A DNA stretch of 64,000 nt from Pseudomonadota bacterium (GCA_023404675.1 JAEYAW010000036.1:1-64000); one strand, 5' to 3'; counted from the first letter of the stretch, positions 26,513 to 35,995 are shown. Numbers and translations are program-made. The notes: a model not told the origin generated them from the sequence alone.

Positions 26513-26540
26513 CAAAAAAGGGCCGCCGTTTCCGGCGGCC
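26513..26540 (-). terminator. Intrinsic terminator, minus strand
   Basis: On the minus strand GGCCGCCG-GAAA-CGGCGGCC (26521-26540) is followed by C and six T (26514-26519). It would end transcription of the DUF1192 gene at 26698-26889. Confidence 0.85.
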
Positions 26541-26697
26541 TGAAGTCGATAACAGGGAGGCGTCAAACAGAGTGGACAGGAGCCACTCGGTGTCCAAACA
26601 AGGACATGCACAGGTATGGCTGGAAAAGCTTAATTTGACGTAAATTGAACGATTATTTTCAGGGTTTCTTTGCCATCTGTCGGCGCGGAGGCCGGCC

Positions 26698-26889
26698 TCA
26701 CGATCTGAAAAGCTGATCGGCGGCGCTGCGGCTGGCCTGCTTTTTCTCCGTTTCCGCTTCGAGTCGGCGGATTTCCGCGCCGAGCAACAGAATGCGTTCC
26801 CGCAATTCCTCGACCGACAGGAGCGAGAGGTCCTGTCCGATCTCGTGGCTGAGCTCGCGGTGTGGTCGCTCCTCGTCGTTGATCGCCAT
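26698..26889 (-). CDS. DUF1192 small protein
   Basis: A 63-residue protein typical of the DUF1192 family in size and sequence: LSLLSVEELRERILLLGAEIRRLEAETEKKQ. It is probably a short coiled coil (about residues 24-50). The function of the family is unknown. The ATG at 26889 is preceded by a purine-rich GGGAGACGCTG; the longer frame to 27012 runs into the divergent oxidoreductase promoter. A strong terminator lies about 160 bp downstream. Confidence 0.85.
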   Translation of the reverse strand: MAINDEERPHRELSHEIGQDLSLLSVEELRERILLLGAEIRRLEAETEKKQASRSAADQLFRS

Positions 26890-26968
26890 CAGCGTCTCCC
26901 TCGCTTGCGGTTGCCAAGGCCGGCCCGCGTTGCCTAAGCAGGAGCAAAGTCCGGCAGAGGAGAGAATC

Positions 26969-27967
26969 ATGGAACCGGTGCCCGAGCAAATGACGGTGGT
27001 GGCCATCAGCAAGCCCGGTGGGCCCGAGGTTCTGGTGCCGGAGCAGCGGGTGGTACCCCAGCCCGGCCCCGGCGAGCTGCTGGTGCGGGTGGTTGCGGCG
27101 GGCGTGAACCGGCCGGATGTCGCACAGCGCTCGGGCAGCTATCCGCCGCCGCCGGGTGCGAGCGACCTGCCGGGCCTTGAGGTCGCGGGCGAGGTCGTGG
27201 CGGTTGGGCCGGGCGTGAAGGTCAACAGGATCGGCGACAAGGTGATGTCGCTGGTGTCCGGCGGTGGCTATGCGCAGTACTGCATCGCGCCGGATGCGGT
27301 GGCGATTCCGGTCCCCGCCAGCTTTTCCATGATCGAGGCGGGCGCCACGCCGGAAACCCTGATGACGGTCTGGCACAACGTGTTCGAGCGCGGCGGCCTG
27401 ATATCCGGCGAGACGCTGCTGGTTCACGGCGGGTCGTCCGGGATCGGCACCATGGCGATCCAACTGGCCAAGGCTTTCGGCGCGCGCGTCATCACGACCG
27501 TGGGCTCGGACGACAAGGTCGCGGCCTGCAAGGCGCTCGGCGCGGACGTGGTGGTGAACTACCGGGCCGAGGATTTCGTCGCGGCGACAAGAGACGCCAC
27601 CAGCGGGGAGGGGGCGCAGGTCATTCTCGACATGGTCGGAGGCGATTATGTCGAGCGCAATTACGATGCGGCGGCAGTCGATGGCCGCATTGTCCAGATC
27701 GCGACTCTGGCCGGCGCGAAAGTGACCGTCAATATCGCCAAGCTGATGGTCAAGCGGCTGCACCACACCGGCTCGACGCTGCGGCCGCGCACGCTTGCCG
27801 ACAAGGCGGCCATGGTGGCGGCCATCCGCGAGAAGGTCGTGCCGCTGTTCGAGGCCGGAACCATCCGGCCACAGATCGACAGTACCTTTGCGCTGGCTGA
27901 CGCGGCGGATGCCCACCGGCGCATGGAGACCAGCCAGCATATTGGCAAAATTGTGTTGCTCGCCTGA
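26969..27967 (+). CDS. NAD(P)H-quinone oxidoreductase (PIG3/zeta-crystallin type)
   Basis: A 332-residue medium-chain dehydrogenase/reductase without zinc ligands. The GroES-like N-terminal domain holds VAAGVNRPDVAQRSG and PGLEVAGEVVAVG. The nucleotide-binding site is VHGGSSGIGTMAIQLAKAFGA (about residues 152-172). It would reduce quinones with NADPH. The start ATG at 26969 follows GAGGAGAGAATC. It is divergent from the DUF1192 gene, an arrangement I recall as common in this bacterial group. Confidence 0.88.
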   Translation: MEPVPEQMTVVAISKPGGPEVLVPEQRVVPQPGPGELLVRVVAAGVNRPDVAQRSGSYPPPPGASDLPGLEVAGEVVAVGPGVKVNRIGDKVMSLVSGGGYAQYCIAPDAVAIPVPASFSMIEAGATPETLMTVWHNVFERGGLISGETLLVHGGSSGIGTMAIQLAKAFGARVITTVGSDDKVAACKALGADVVVNYRAEDFVAATRDATSGEGAQVILDMVGGDYVERNYDAAAVDGRIVQIATLAGAKVTVNIAKLMVKRLHHTGSTLRPRTLADKAAMVAAIREKVVPLFEAGTIRPQIDSTFALADAADAHRRMETSQHIGKIVLLA

Positions 27968-28077
27968 GAATTGCTGCATCTGCGCTGGCGCAGGAAGACT
28001 TTGTTTTCTCAGGTATTCGTGGCATTGATCTGGGTGTTGGATGCGAATCCTGCCGCAGCCGGGCGCTCTGGTGATCT

Positions 28078-31008
28078 GTGGCAGGTCGTCGCATGGGTGA
28101 CGAATGCGGAGAAGCTGAATTGCGCTGGGTGAAGCGCCTCGCGTCTTGGGCGCTTGGTCTCATGGTTGTGGCGGGTTGCGCCGTGGGCTCCACGCCCGCG
28201 CGCGCGGTCGATGCCGTGAGCGTTCGCACCGATGCGCCCGCCATCGATCTGACTGATGTGCTGGTCCGTCAGCGCAGCGATACCGACCGTATTCAGGTCT
28301 CCACCGCGCCAGGACCGGACGGCATTGTCCGCCGGATCGAGGTGCGCGCCCGCGAGGGCGGCCAGAACTGGGTGGTGTTCGCGCTCGCCAACAACACCGA
28401 CGATCAGCTCGACCGCCTGATCGTGGCGCCGCACTACCGCATCGTGTCGTCCGGTCTGCTGTGGCCCGACCTCGGTCTGTCGCGCATTGTGACCATTACC
28501 CCGTCGAGCGGCGACAGGCCGGAGCGGCAGGACAGTCCCACCGCCGATATCTTCCGGATCACGCTGGACCCCGGCGCAGTCATCACGTTCGTCGCCGAGC
28601 TGCGGAGCGACAAGCTGCCCCAGCTCTATCTGTGGGAGCCGGAGGCCTACAAGGACAAGGTCAACTCGTTCACGCTCTACCAGGGGATCGTGATCGGCAT
28701 TTCGGGCCTGCTGGCGCTGGTGCTGACCATTCTGTTCGTGGTGAAGGGCAGCATCATGTTTCCCGCCGCCGCGGGGCTGGCATGGGCGGTGCTGGTCTAT
28801 ATCGGCGTCGATTTCGGTTTCTGGGGCAAGGTGTTTGACATGTCGGCCGGGGCGGAGCGCGTCTGGCGCGCTGCCGGCGAGGCGATTCTTGCCGCAACCC
28901 TGCTGGTGTTTTTGTTCGCCTATCTGAATCTGTCGCGCTGGCATGTGCGCTATTCGCACATCACGCTGGGCTGGCTGGTGTTCCTCGGCTCGCTGGTGGC
29001 GCTGGCGCTGTTCGATCCGGCAGTGGCCTCCGGCATCGCGCGCATCTCGCTGGCGCTGATCGCGGTATTCGGCTTCGCGCTTGTCGTCTACCTGTCGTTC
29101 CACGGCTTCGACCGCGCGGTGCTGCTGATCCCCACCTGGTTCCTGCTGGTCGTATGGGTGGTCGCCGCGGGTATGACCGTGGAAGGCCAGGTGACCAACG
29201 ACATCGTCGGACCTGCATTGCTCGGCGGCCTCGTGCTGATCGTGATGCTGATCGGCTTCACGGTCATGCAGCACGCCTTCGCGGGCGGCAGCGGCACGTC
29301 GGGCGTGGTATCGGACATCGAGCGTCGCGCGCTTGCCCTGACCGGCTCCGGCGACCTGATCTGGGACTGGGACGTGTCGGCCGACAAGGTGTTCACCAGC
29401 CCGGAGACCGAGCACCTGCTGGGCCTCAAGCGCGGCACCCTGGAGGGGCCGGCGGCCTCGTGGCTCGAAGTGCTGCATCCGCTGGATCAGGACCGCTTCC
29501 GCGCGGCGCTCGACAGCGTGCTGGACCAGCGGCGCGGCCGGCTGGTGCAGGACTTCCGCCTGCGCACGTCGGACGGGCACTTCATGTGGTTCGCGCTCAA
29601 GGCGCGGCCGGTGGTCGGATCGGACGGCGAGGTGTCACGCGTGGTCGGTACGCTGACCGACGTGACGGAACTCAGGAATGCCGAGGAACGTCTGCTGCAC
29701 GATTCCGTGCACGACAATCTCACCGGCCTGCCGAACCGCCAGCTCTTCCTCGACCGGCTGAACGCCGTCTCGGTGCTGGCCAAGACCACGCCGAGCCTGC
29801 GGCCGACCTTGATGGTGATCGACCTCGACCGCTTCAAGCAGGTCAACGATTCCGTCGGCATCGCGGTCGGCGATTCCATCCTGCTGACGCTGGCGCGGCG
29901 CATGGCGCGGATTCTGAAACCGCAGGATACGCTGGCGCGCATCGCCGGCGATCAGTTCGCCCTGATCCTGCTGTCGGAGCAGGAGCCGGCGCGCATCACC
30001 AATTTCGCCGAAACCATCCGCAAGACGATCCGCGCGCCGATCACCTTCAACGACCGCGAGATCTTCATCACCGCCTCGATCGGTCTCGCACTGTCCGATC
30101 CGGAGGCTCCGCTGTCCGAGGAGATCATCAAGGACGCGGAACTGGCGATGTATCACTCCAAGCGCATCGGCGGCGACCGCATCGACGTCTACAAGCCCGC
30201 GATGCGTGCGCGCAAGACCGACCGGCTGACGCTGGAATCCGACCTGCGCCGCGCCATCGAGCGCGAGGAAATCACCATCCTGTACCAGCCGATCGTGCGC
30301 CTGGAAGACCGCGTGGTGGCGGGGTTCGAGGCGCTGGCGCGCTGGGATCATCCGAAGCTCGGACGTATGTCGCCGGCCGAGTTCATCTCGGTCGCCGAGG
30401 AGATCGGACTGATCATCGATCTCGGCATGTTCGTGATGGATCAGACCGCGCGGCAGCTCTCGACATGGCAGCGCGCCATGCGCTCGCGCGATCCGATCTT
30501 CGCCAGCGTCAACGTGTCGTCGCGCCAGCTGCTGCGTCACGATCTCATTCACGACATCCGTACCGTGCTGTCGCGCTCGTCGGTCGCGCGCGGCACGCTG
30601 AAGCTGGAGATGACCGAATCGCTCGTGATGGAGAATCCCGAGCATGCGGCGCAGATGCTGCAGCGGATCCGCGAACTGGGCGTCAGCCTGTCGCTGGACG
30701 ATTTCGGCACAGGCTATTCGTCGCTGTCGTATTTGCAGAAATTCCCGTTCGACACGATCAAGATCGATCAGTCCTTCGTGCGGACCACCGGGCGCGGCAC
30801 GCGGCCGGTGATTCTGAAGTCGATCATCTCGATGGCGCACGATCTCGGCATGGATGTCGTCGCCGAAGGCGTCGAGACGGATTCGGACGCGGTCGAACTG
30901 TATCAGATGGGCTGCGAGTTCGGTCAGGGCTTTGCGTTCGGCGAGCCGATGGAGGCCGATGCGGCCATGCGGCTTCTGAGCGAGACACGGCTCGAGGCCG
31001 TCGGATAG
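28078..31008 (+). CDS. Membrane PAS-GGDEF-EAL protein with a degenerate GGDEF site
   Basis: About 971-976 residues. A signal peptide comes first, then a periplasmic domain (about 45-200) and seven to eight membrane helices (about 205-410, 7TMR-DISM-like arrangement). PAS (about 415-540), GGDEF (about 545-705) and EAL (about 720-970) domains follow. The cyclase signature reads AGDQF instead of GGDEF, so cyclase activity is probably lost. The EAL domain keeps EALARW, DDFGTGYSS, KIDQSFV and AEGVE, so it should hydrolyse cyclic di-GMP. The start is GTG 28078 or ATG 28093. The small membrane-protein gene follows closely. The input signal is unknown. Confidence 0.9.
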   Translation: MAGRRMGDECGEAELRWVKRLASWALGLMVVAGCAVGSTPARAVDAVSVRTDAPAIDLTDVLVRQRSDTDRIQVSTAPGPDGIVRRIEVRAREGGQNWVVFALANNTDDQLDRLIVAPHYRIVSSGLLWPDLGLSRIVTITPSSGDRPERQDSPTADIFRITLDPGAVITFVAELRSDKLPQLYLWEPEAYKDKVNSFTLYQGIVIGISGLLALVLTILFVVKGSIMFPAAAGLAWAVLVYIGVDFGFWGKVFDMSAGAERVWRAAGEAILAATLLVFLFAYLNLSRWHVRYSHITLGWLVFLGSLVALALFDPAVASGIARISLALIAVFGFALVVYLSFHGFDRAVLLIPTWFLLVVWVVAAGMTVEGQVTNDIVGPALLGGLVLIVMLIGFTVMQHAFAGGSGTSGVVSDIERRALALTGSGDLIWDWDVSADKVFTSPETEHLLGLKRGTLEGPAASWLEVLHPLDQDRFRAALDSVLDQRRGRLVQDFRLRTSDGHFMWFALKARPVVGSDGEVSRVVGTLTDVTELRNAEERLLHDSVHDNLTGLPNRQLFLDRLNAVSVLAKTTPSLRPTLMVIDLDRFKQVNDSVGIAVGDSILLTLARRMARILKPQDTLARIAGDQFALILLSEQEPARITNFAETIRKTIRAPITFNDREIFITASIGLALSDPEAPLSEEIIKDAELAMYHSKRIGGDRIDVYKPAMRARKTDRLTLESDLRRAIEREEITILYQPIVRLEDRVVAGFEALARWDHPKLGRMSPAEFISVAEEIGLIIDLGMFVMDQTARQLSTWQRAMRSRDPIFASVNVSSRQLLRHDLIHDIRTVLSRSSVARGTLKLEMTESLVMENPEHAAQMLQRIRELGVSLSLDDFGTGYSSLSYLQKFPFDTIKIDQSFVRTTGRGTRPVILKSIISMAHDLGMDVVAEGVETDSDAVELYQMGCEFGQGFAFGEPMEADAAMRLLSETRLEAVG

Positions 31009-31052
31009 TCACGTCCGCCCGCAACAGGTCGCGGCAGCTCGATGAGGGCGTC

Positions 31053-31322
31053 ATGAGCGGATCGGCAACCGAGGCGAATGTCGAACCGCCGTTGACGCAC
31101 CCGGAGGAGATGCGCGCCGACTATGACCTGCGGATCGGCAGGTCTTTCAATCTGAAGGGAACAGCGCGGATCACGCCGGCGGGTGTCGTCACACTCGGCA
31201 TCGCCGTCGCGGCGATTTTATTGTCAAGCGCTGTTCTGGTACGTGCATCGCGCGCGGCGAAGCCAGACACAGGCCGCTGGGCGAAGCCGAACGGCTGGGC
31301 GAAAATCACGCGGTCACGATAA
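31053..31322 (+). CDS. Small single-pass membrane protein
   Basis: An 89-residue protein of unknown function. A hydrophilic N-terminus (about 1-45) is followed by one hydrophobic helix (VVTLGIAVAAILLSSAVLV) and a basic tail. The ATG at 31053 has GAGGG about six bases upstream. It begins 44 bp after the GGDEF-EAL gene and is probably co-transcribed with it. No family is recognised. Confidence 0.6.
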   Translation: MSGSATEANVEPPLTHPEEMRADYDLRIGRSFNLKGTARITPAGVVTLGIAVAAILLSSAVLVRASRAAKPDTGRWAKPNGWAKITRSR

Positions 31323-31395
31323 GCAATCGCGCAGCGGAACGCGTCCTGAGTTGCGCCATCCTTGCACGCGATCCCTGCGCCTCAGGCGTGCTGCT

Positions 31396-32040
31396 TCACG
31401 CGTGGCCCGATGCCGACGACAGCATACCGGGATCAATCCCGATCTTGCGGAGGGCTCGCGTGTATTTATCGTCCAAATCGTCGCCGAAGATCAATTCCGG
31501 ATCGGCCGGGCAATGCAGCCAGCCATTGCTCTGGATCTCGGTTTCAAGTTGGCCGGGGGCCCATCCGGCATAGCCGAGAGCGAGGATCGCATGCTTGGGA
31601 CCGGAGCCTTTGGCGATGGCTTTCAGGATATCGAGCGTCGCCGTGAGGCACACGCCGTCGTCGATCGGCAGCGTCGCGTTCTTGATGAAGAAGTCACTGG
31701 AATGCAGCACGAAGCCCCGGCCGGTTTCCACCGGGCCGCCCTTCATGATCTGCATGGATTCCGCGCTGTGGGGCAGCCGGATCTGATCCATTTCATCGAT
31801 GATGTCGAGCTGGACGAGAAGCTCCGGGAAGTCGATCGAGCCGGCGGGCCGGTTGACGATGATGCCCATCGCGCCTTCCGCCGAATGCGCGCAGATGTAG
31901 ATCACCGCGCGCTCGAACCGCTCGTCGCCGATTTCCGGCATCGCGATCAACATCTGGCCGTCCAGATAGCCGCGGCCGGAAAGCTCCTCGTCGCTGTCGT
32001 CTGGTTCGCTCATCGGGGATTTGTCCATCCGCTTCGCCAT
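31396..32040 (-). CDS. YqgE/AlgH family protein
   Basis: A 214-residue protein of the DUF179/AlgH family, with YLDGQMLIAMPEIGDERFERAVIYICAHSAEGAMGIIVNRPAG and a C-terminal LALGYAGWAPGQLETEIQSNGWL, both diagnostic. The biochemical role is not established; AlgH was named from alginate regulation in Pseudomonas. Two further ATGs at 32025 and 32010 are possible starts, because the family core begins near GRGYLDGQ. It is divergent from the DsbD-like gene at 32163. Confidence 0.9.
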   Translation of the reverse strand: MAKRMDKSPMSEPDDSDEELSGRGYLDGQMLIAMPEIGDERFERAVIYICAHSAEGAMGIIVNRPAGSIDFPELLVQLDIIDEMDQIRLPHSAESMQIMKGGPVETGRGFVLHSSDFFIKNATLPIDDGVCLTATLDILKAIAKGSGPKHAILALGYAGWAPGQLETEIQSNGWLHCPADPELIFGDDLDDKYTRALRKIGIDPGMLSSASGHA

Positions 32041-32162
32041 AACGACTCTCTCTTGCCTTTATCCTGATATTGGGTGCTCGTCCTGTCAATCAACCCCAAT
32101 GGCCGCCGCCGCTCACATGGTATTCAATGGCGGTCGGCAATCGCTTGCACTAGAGACATCGC

Positions 32163-32999
32163 ATGACCCTGAATGTTCCCCTGCGGGCCGCGTCGCGCGT
32201 CGTCGCCGTCGCGATCGGCCTCGGCTGCGCGGGCGCGCGCGCCGATGACGCTTCGCCCTGGGTCGGCGATCGCCATTCGGAGGTCAGGCTGGTCGCGGGC
32301 TCGCGCAGCGGCACGGTTTTGCTTGGCGGCGTTGCGATCCGGCTTGAGCCGGGCTGGAAAACCTACTGGCGCACGCCGGGCGATTCCGGTGTTCCGCCCC
32401 GATTCGATTTCTCCAAATCCGAGAACGTGGAAGCCGTCACCGTTCTGTGGCCGGCGCCGGGCAAATTCGACGATGGGGCGGGAGGCATCGCCTATGGGTA
32501 CAGGAAGCAGGTGCTGCTGCCGCTGCGGATCGTGACGCGCAACGCGGACAAGCCGGTGATCCTGCGCGCGGCGATCAGCTATGCGGTCTGCGAGAAAATC
32601 TGTCTGCCGGTGGAAGCCTCGCTCGAACTGCCGTTTGCGAATGTCGTGAGCATGGAGGATGCGGCACTTTCGGCGGCTCTGGACACCGTGCCCAAGCCGG
32701 CGAATATCGGCGACCCGAATCCGGTCACGCTTCTCGACGTTCACCGCGAAGGTGCTTCGCGGGTGGTTGTCGATGTCGCCGAGCCGCAAGGGACGCCGGT
32801 CGATCTGTTCGTCGAGGGCCCGACCCCCGACTGGGCCCTGCCGCCGCCGCAACCTGTCGCGCATGAGACGCGCGGGGTGAAGCGGTTCGCCTTCGAACTT
32901 GAAGGGCTGCCGTCTGGCGTCAAGCCGGACGGCGCAGCGCTGAAATTTACCGTCACGGGCGGCGGCAAGGCCTATGAGTTCAATGTCAATCTGGATTAG
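32163..32999 (+). CDS. Periplasmic DsbD-alpha-like protein
   Basis: A 278-residue secreted protein with a signal peptide (about 1-27, ending GARADD) and a domain like the N-terminal alpha domain of the thiol reductase DsbD: PGWKTYWRTPGDSGVPPRFDFS and AISYAVCEKICLPVEA. The two cysteines in VCEKICLP match the redox pair region of DsbD-alpha. There is no membrane domain, so electrons must come from a partner. Standalone forms occur in alphaproteobacteria, and cytochrome or thiol maturation is a plausible role. The peroxiredoxin gene follows on the same strand. Confidence 0.8.
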   Translation: MTLNVPLRAASRVVAVAIGLGCAGARADDASPWVGDRHSEVRLVAGSRSGTVLLGGVAIRLEPGWKTYWRTPGDSGVPPRFDFSKSENVEAVTVLWPAPGKFDDGAGGIAYGYRKQVLLPLRIVTRNADKPVILRAAISYAVCEKICLPVEASLELPFANVVSMEDAALSAALDTVPKPANIGDPNPVTLLDVHREGASRVVVDVAEPQGTPVDLFVEGPTPDWALPPPQPVAHETRGVKRFAFELEGLPSGVKPDGAALKFTVTGGGKAYEFNVNLD

Positions 33000-33104
33000 C
33001 CTGCCGCCGCTTCAATCGAGTGCCGCATGCGGACGGCGTCCGCATGATGCGTGTTGAGAGATCCGGCGACCGCCCGGAATAGCCAGACATCGAGGGAGAC
33101 GGAC

Positions 33105-33590
33105 ATGAGCATCAACGTCGACGACAAACTGCCTGAGGCGACCTTCAGGGTCATGACGCCAGATGGCATTCAGGTGAAAACGACCGACGATATCTTCAAG
33201 GGCAAGACGGTAGCCCTGTTCGCGGTGCCCGGTGCGTTCACCGGCACGTGTCACAAGATGCATATGCCGAGCATCTTTCTGAACGCCTACGCCATCAAGG
33301 CGAAGGGCGTGGATACCATCGCGGTGGTGTCGGTCAACGATGCATTCGTCATGCAGGCATGGAAGCGCGATACCGACCAGCGCGACGAAGCCATCTTCCT
33401 GGCGGACGGCAATGCCGATTTTGCCAAGGCAATCGGTATGGAGTTGGATGCCTCGGGAAACGGTCTCGGCATTCGTTCGAAGCGCTATTCGATGTTGGTT
33501 GAGGACGGCGTGGTGAAGAAACTCAACCTTGAGCCCAATCCCGGCAAGGTCGAAGTTTCCGGCGGCGACACGCTGCTGTCGCAGCTCTGA
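33105..33590 (+). CDS. Peroxiredoxin, Prx5/type II family
   Basis: A 161-residue thiol peroxidase. The peroxidatic cysteine lies in VPGAFTGTCHKMHMPSIF, where most relatives read PGAFTPTCS, so the residues flanking the cysteine are altered. VSVNDAFVMQAWKR and FAKAIGMELDASGNGLGIRSKRYSMLV are typical. A GAGGGAG lies just before the ATG at 33105. It would reduce hydrogen or alkyl peroxides using glutathione or glutaredoxin. It is followed by an intrinsic terminator. Confidence 0.92.
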   Translation: MSINVDDKLPEATFRVMTPDGIQVKTTDDIFKGKTVALFAVPGAFTGTCHKMHMPSIFLNAYAIKAKGVDTIAVVSVNDAFVMQAWKRDTDQRDEAIFLADGNADFAKAIGMELDASGNGLGIRSKRYSMLVEDGVVKKLNLEPNPGKVEVSGGDTLLSQL

Positions 33591-33625
33591 TCCGGTCGCC
33601 GCCAGGACGATCCATCGACATCAGC

Positions 33626-33656
33626 AAAAAGGCCGGGCATTGAGCCCGGCCTTTTT
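33626..33656 (+). terminator. Intrinsic terminator, probably bidirectional
   Basis: GGCCGGGC / GCCCGGCC (33631-33638 and 33644-33651), flanked by AAAAA on the left and TTTTT on the right, sits between the converging peroxiredoxin and yidC genes. It can end transcription from both sides. Confidence 0.9.
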
Positions 33657-33689
33657 CATCTGGGACGCTTCGCGGCGATGCGCGTCGCG

Positions 33690-35534
33690 TCAACTCTTGG
33701 ATTCGGCCTTGTCGGCTTTCTTGCTGCCGCCGAAGCTCGACCGGATGTTGTCGAACAATTCGATCTTGACGCCGTTGCGGTGCATGATCATGCCCTGCTG
33801 CAGCACCGAGAGCAGGTTGTTCCAGGCCCAGTAGATCACGAGACCGGCCGGGAACGCGGCCAGCATGAAGGTGAAGATCAGCGGCATCCAGTCGAAGATC
33901 ATCTTCTGCGTCGGATCGGGCGGCGTCGGGTTCAGCTTCATCTGGAACCACATCGTGATGCCCATGATGATCGGCCACAGGCCGAGCACGAGATAGTGCC
34001 CGATCACCGGTACCTGGCTTGGATCGAACGGCAGCAGCCCGAACAGGTTGAACAGGTTGGTCGGGTCCGGTGCGGAGAGATCCTTGATCCAGCCGAAGAA
34101 CGGCGCGTGCCGCATTTCGATGGTGACAAACAGCACCTTGTACAGCGAGAAGAACACCGGGATCTGGATCAGGATGGGAAGGCAGCCCGCGACCGGGTTG
34201 ATCTTCTCCTTCTTGTAGATCTCCATCATCTCCTGCTGCTGCTTCAGCTTGTCGTCCGGATAGCGTTCGCGCAGTGCCACGAGTTGCGGCTGGATGGCCT
34301 TCATCTTCGCCATCGAGGCGTAGGATTTGTTGGCCAGCGGATAGAAGATCGCCTTCACCAGCACGGTGACGAGCAGGATGGCGACGCCGAAATTGCCGAC
34401 CAGATGGAACAGGGCGTCGATCAGCCAGAACATCGGCTTGGTGATGAAGTAGAACCAGCCCCAGTCGATCAGCAGTTCGAAACGGTTCAGCTTGAGCGTG
34501 CTGTCGTAATTGTCGATCAGCTTGCTTTCCTTGGCGCCGGCGAACAGCCGTGCCTGCGCCGTGCCGGTGGCTCCGGGGGCGACTGTCTGCGCATCGAGCA
34601 GATAGTCGGTCTGGTAGGTGGTGATGGTGCCGACGGGGTTCGATGAGAAGCGGGCCTGAACGGCTGCGTCTGTGGCGGGCAGCAAGGTCGCGGCCCAGTA
34701 TTTGTCGGTGATGCCGAGCCAGGCGTTGGTCGCCTTGAAGTTGACCGTCTTGGCCTCGTCGATCTTCTTGTAGCTGTATTCCTGCAGGCCGTCGCTGCCG
34801 AGCACGCCGATCAGGCCCTCGTGCAGGATGTAGTAGCCTTCGATATGCGGCAGACCATGGCGGGAAATCAGCGCGAACGGATAGAGCGTCACCGGCGCGC
34901 TGCTCGCGTTGCTGACCTGGTCCTGCACCGAGAACAGGTAATGATCGTCGACCGAGATGGTCCGTTTGAAGGTGAGGCCCTCGCCGTTGTCGTAGGTCAG
35001 GACGACCGGCGTCGTCGGCGTCAGGTTGCCGGAGCCCTCCTGGGCCCAGAGCGTCGACGCGTCAGGTATTTTCGCCGTGGTGCCGGCGGCCGCGACCCAG
35101 CCGAACTCCGCATAATAAGGATGCGGCGAGCCCGACGGCGAGAACAGCTGGACGGCCGGAGACTTCGGGTCCACCGTCTCGCGGTATTTCACCAGCGCGA
35201 CGTCGTCCACCCGCGCGCCCCTCAGGGAGAGGCTGCCGGAGATGTTCGGCGTCTCGATCTTGATGCGCGGCGCGGCGGAAAGCGCGGTCTCGCGCGTGGC
35301 CGGCGCGGGGGCCCGCGGCGTCGGTGCGGTGCCGGGGGCTGCGGGCGTGGTCGATGTGGCGGTGCCGGCCGGGGCATCCTTGGCCGCCTGCTTGGCCGCT
35401 TCCACCTGCGCCTGCTGGGCGCGTTGCGCCGCCTGCTGCTTCTCCATCTGCGGCATGTTGTAGAAATACTGCCAGCCGATCAGCACGAGGCCTGACAGGA
35501 TGATGGCGATGATGGTGTTGCGGTTGTCGCTCAT
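33690..35534 (-). CDS. yidC: Membrane protein insertase YidC
   Basis: A 614-residue inner-membrane insertase and chaperone. The N-terminal helix reads TIIAIILSGLVLIGWQYFY. An Ala/Pro-rich linker, a periplasmic beta-sandwich domain (about 100-340) and the conserved core follow, with GNFGVAILLVTVLVKAIFYPLANKSYASMAKMKAIQPQ and GCLPILIQIPVFFSLYKVL. The start is ATG 35534 (MSDNRNT); the frame is open further up but overlaps rnpA territory. It follows rnpA after 13 bp in the conserved rpmH-rnpA-yidC order. Confidence 0.96.
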   Translation of the reverse strand: MSDNRNTIIAIILSGLVLIGWQYFYNMPQMEKQQAAQRAQQAQVEAAKQAAKDAPAGTATSTTPAAPGTAPTPRAPAPATRETALSAAPRIKIETPNISGSLSLRGARVDDVALVKYRETVDPKSPAVQLFSPSGSPHPYYAEFGWVAAAGTTAKIPDASTLWAQEGSGNLTPTTPVVLTYDNGEGLTFKRTISVDDHYLFSVQDQVSNASSAPVTLYPFALISRHGLPHIEGYYILHEGLIGVLGSDGLQEYSYKKIDEAKTVNFKATNAWLGITDKYWAATLLPATDAAVQARFSSNPVGTITTYQTDYLLDAQTVAPGATGTAQARLFAGAKESKLIDNYDSTLKLNRFELLIDWGWFYFITKPMFWLIDALFHLVGNFGVAILLVTVLVKAIFYPLANKSYASMAKMKAIQPQLVALRERYPDDKLKQQQEMMEIYKKEKINPVAGCLPILIQIPVFFSLYKVLFVTIEMRHAPFFGWIKDLSAPDPTNLFNLFGLLPFDPSQVPVIGHYLVLGLWPIIMGITMWFQMKLNPTPPDPTQKMIFDWMPLIFTFMLAAFPAGLVIYWAWNNLLSVLQQGMIMHRNGVKIELFDNIRSSFGGSKKADKAESKS

Positions 35535-35547
35535 CGGTCGGGTCTCG

Positions 35548-35955
35548 TCATTCCTGGCTGGATGAGGGGGAGCGCGGTGCGATCCCGGCTTGTCGTCGCG
35601 GGCGGGATCGCCCGCGGCGTGCTCCGTTCGGTTCATGGTCGAGCCGTCCCAGCGCGCCGCGCAGATCGGCAAGCATCACGGCAAAGCGGCGGCCGAGCGC
35701 CTCGCGCCGACCGACCAGCACATAATCGTTTTGGGGCTGCAGCGCCATGGGGTCGAGCAGCCGCACCAGCTCGCGCAGCCGGCGGCGGACACGGTTTCGC
35801 TCGGTGGCGGTGCCGACCTTGCGGGACACTGTGAAGCCGACTCGCGGCGGTCCGGCCTCGTCGCGACGGCGTCGCTGAACGATAAAGCCGGGACAGGCCG
35901 CCCGTGCGCTCTCAGCGGCAGCGAGGAAGTCCGCGCGCCGCTTGAGCCGATCCAT
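35548..35955 (-). CDS. rnpA: Ribonuclease P protein component
   Basis: A 135-residue basic protein subunit of RNase P, which trims tRNA 5' ends. It has MDRLKRRADFLAA at the N-terminus, VGFTVSRKVGTATERNRVRRRLRELVR (the RNR signature) and YVLVGRREAL. The C-terminal tail of about 25 residues is basic and poorly conserved. It lies between rpmH and yidC. Confidence 0.95.
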   Translation of the reverse strand: MDRLKRRADFLAAAESARAACPGFIVQRRRRDEAGPPRVGFTVSRKVGTATERNRVRRRLRELVRLLDPMALQPQNDYVLVGRREALGRRFAVMLADLRGALGRLDHEPNGARRGRSRPRRQAGIAPRSPSSSQE

Positions 35956-35995
35956 GGCTGGCCGATCCCGGTCGAGGGGGAGGGAGTATATCCGC

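Noticed and set aside
29154..31322. A 722-codon plus-strand frame overlapping the GGDEF-EAL gene
   Set aside because: It is a shadow frame rich in Arg, Ala and Gly without any domain. Only its last 89 codons, after the ATG at 31053, are plausible as a separate gene.
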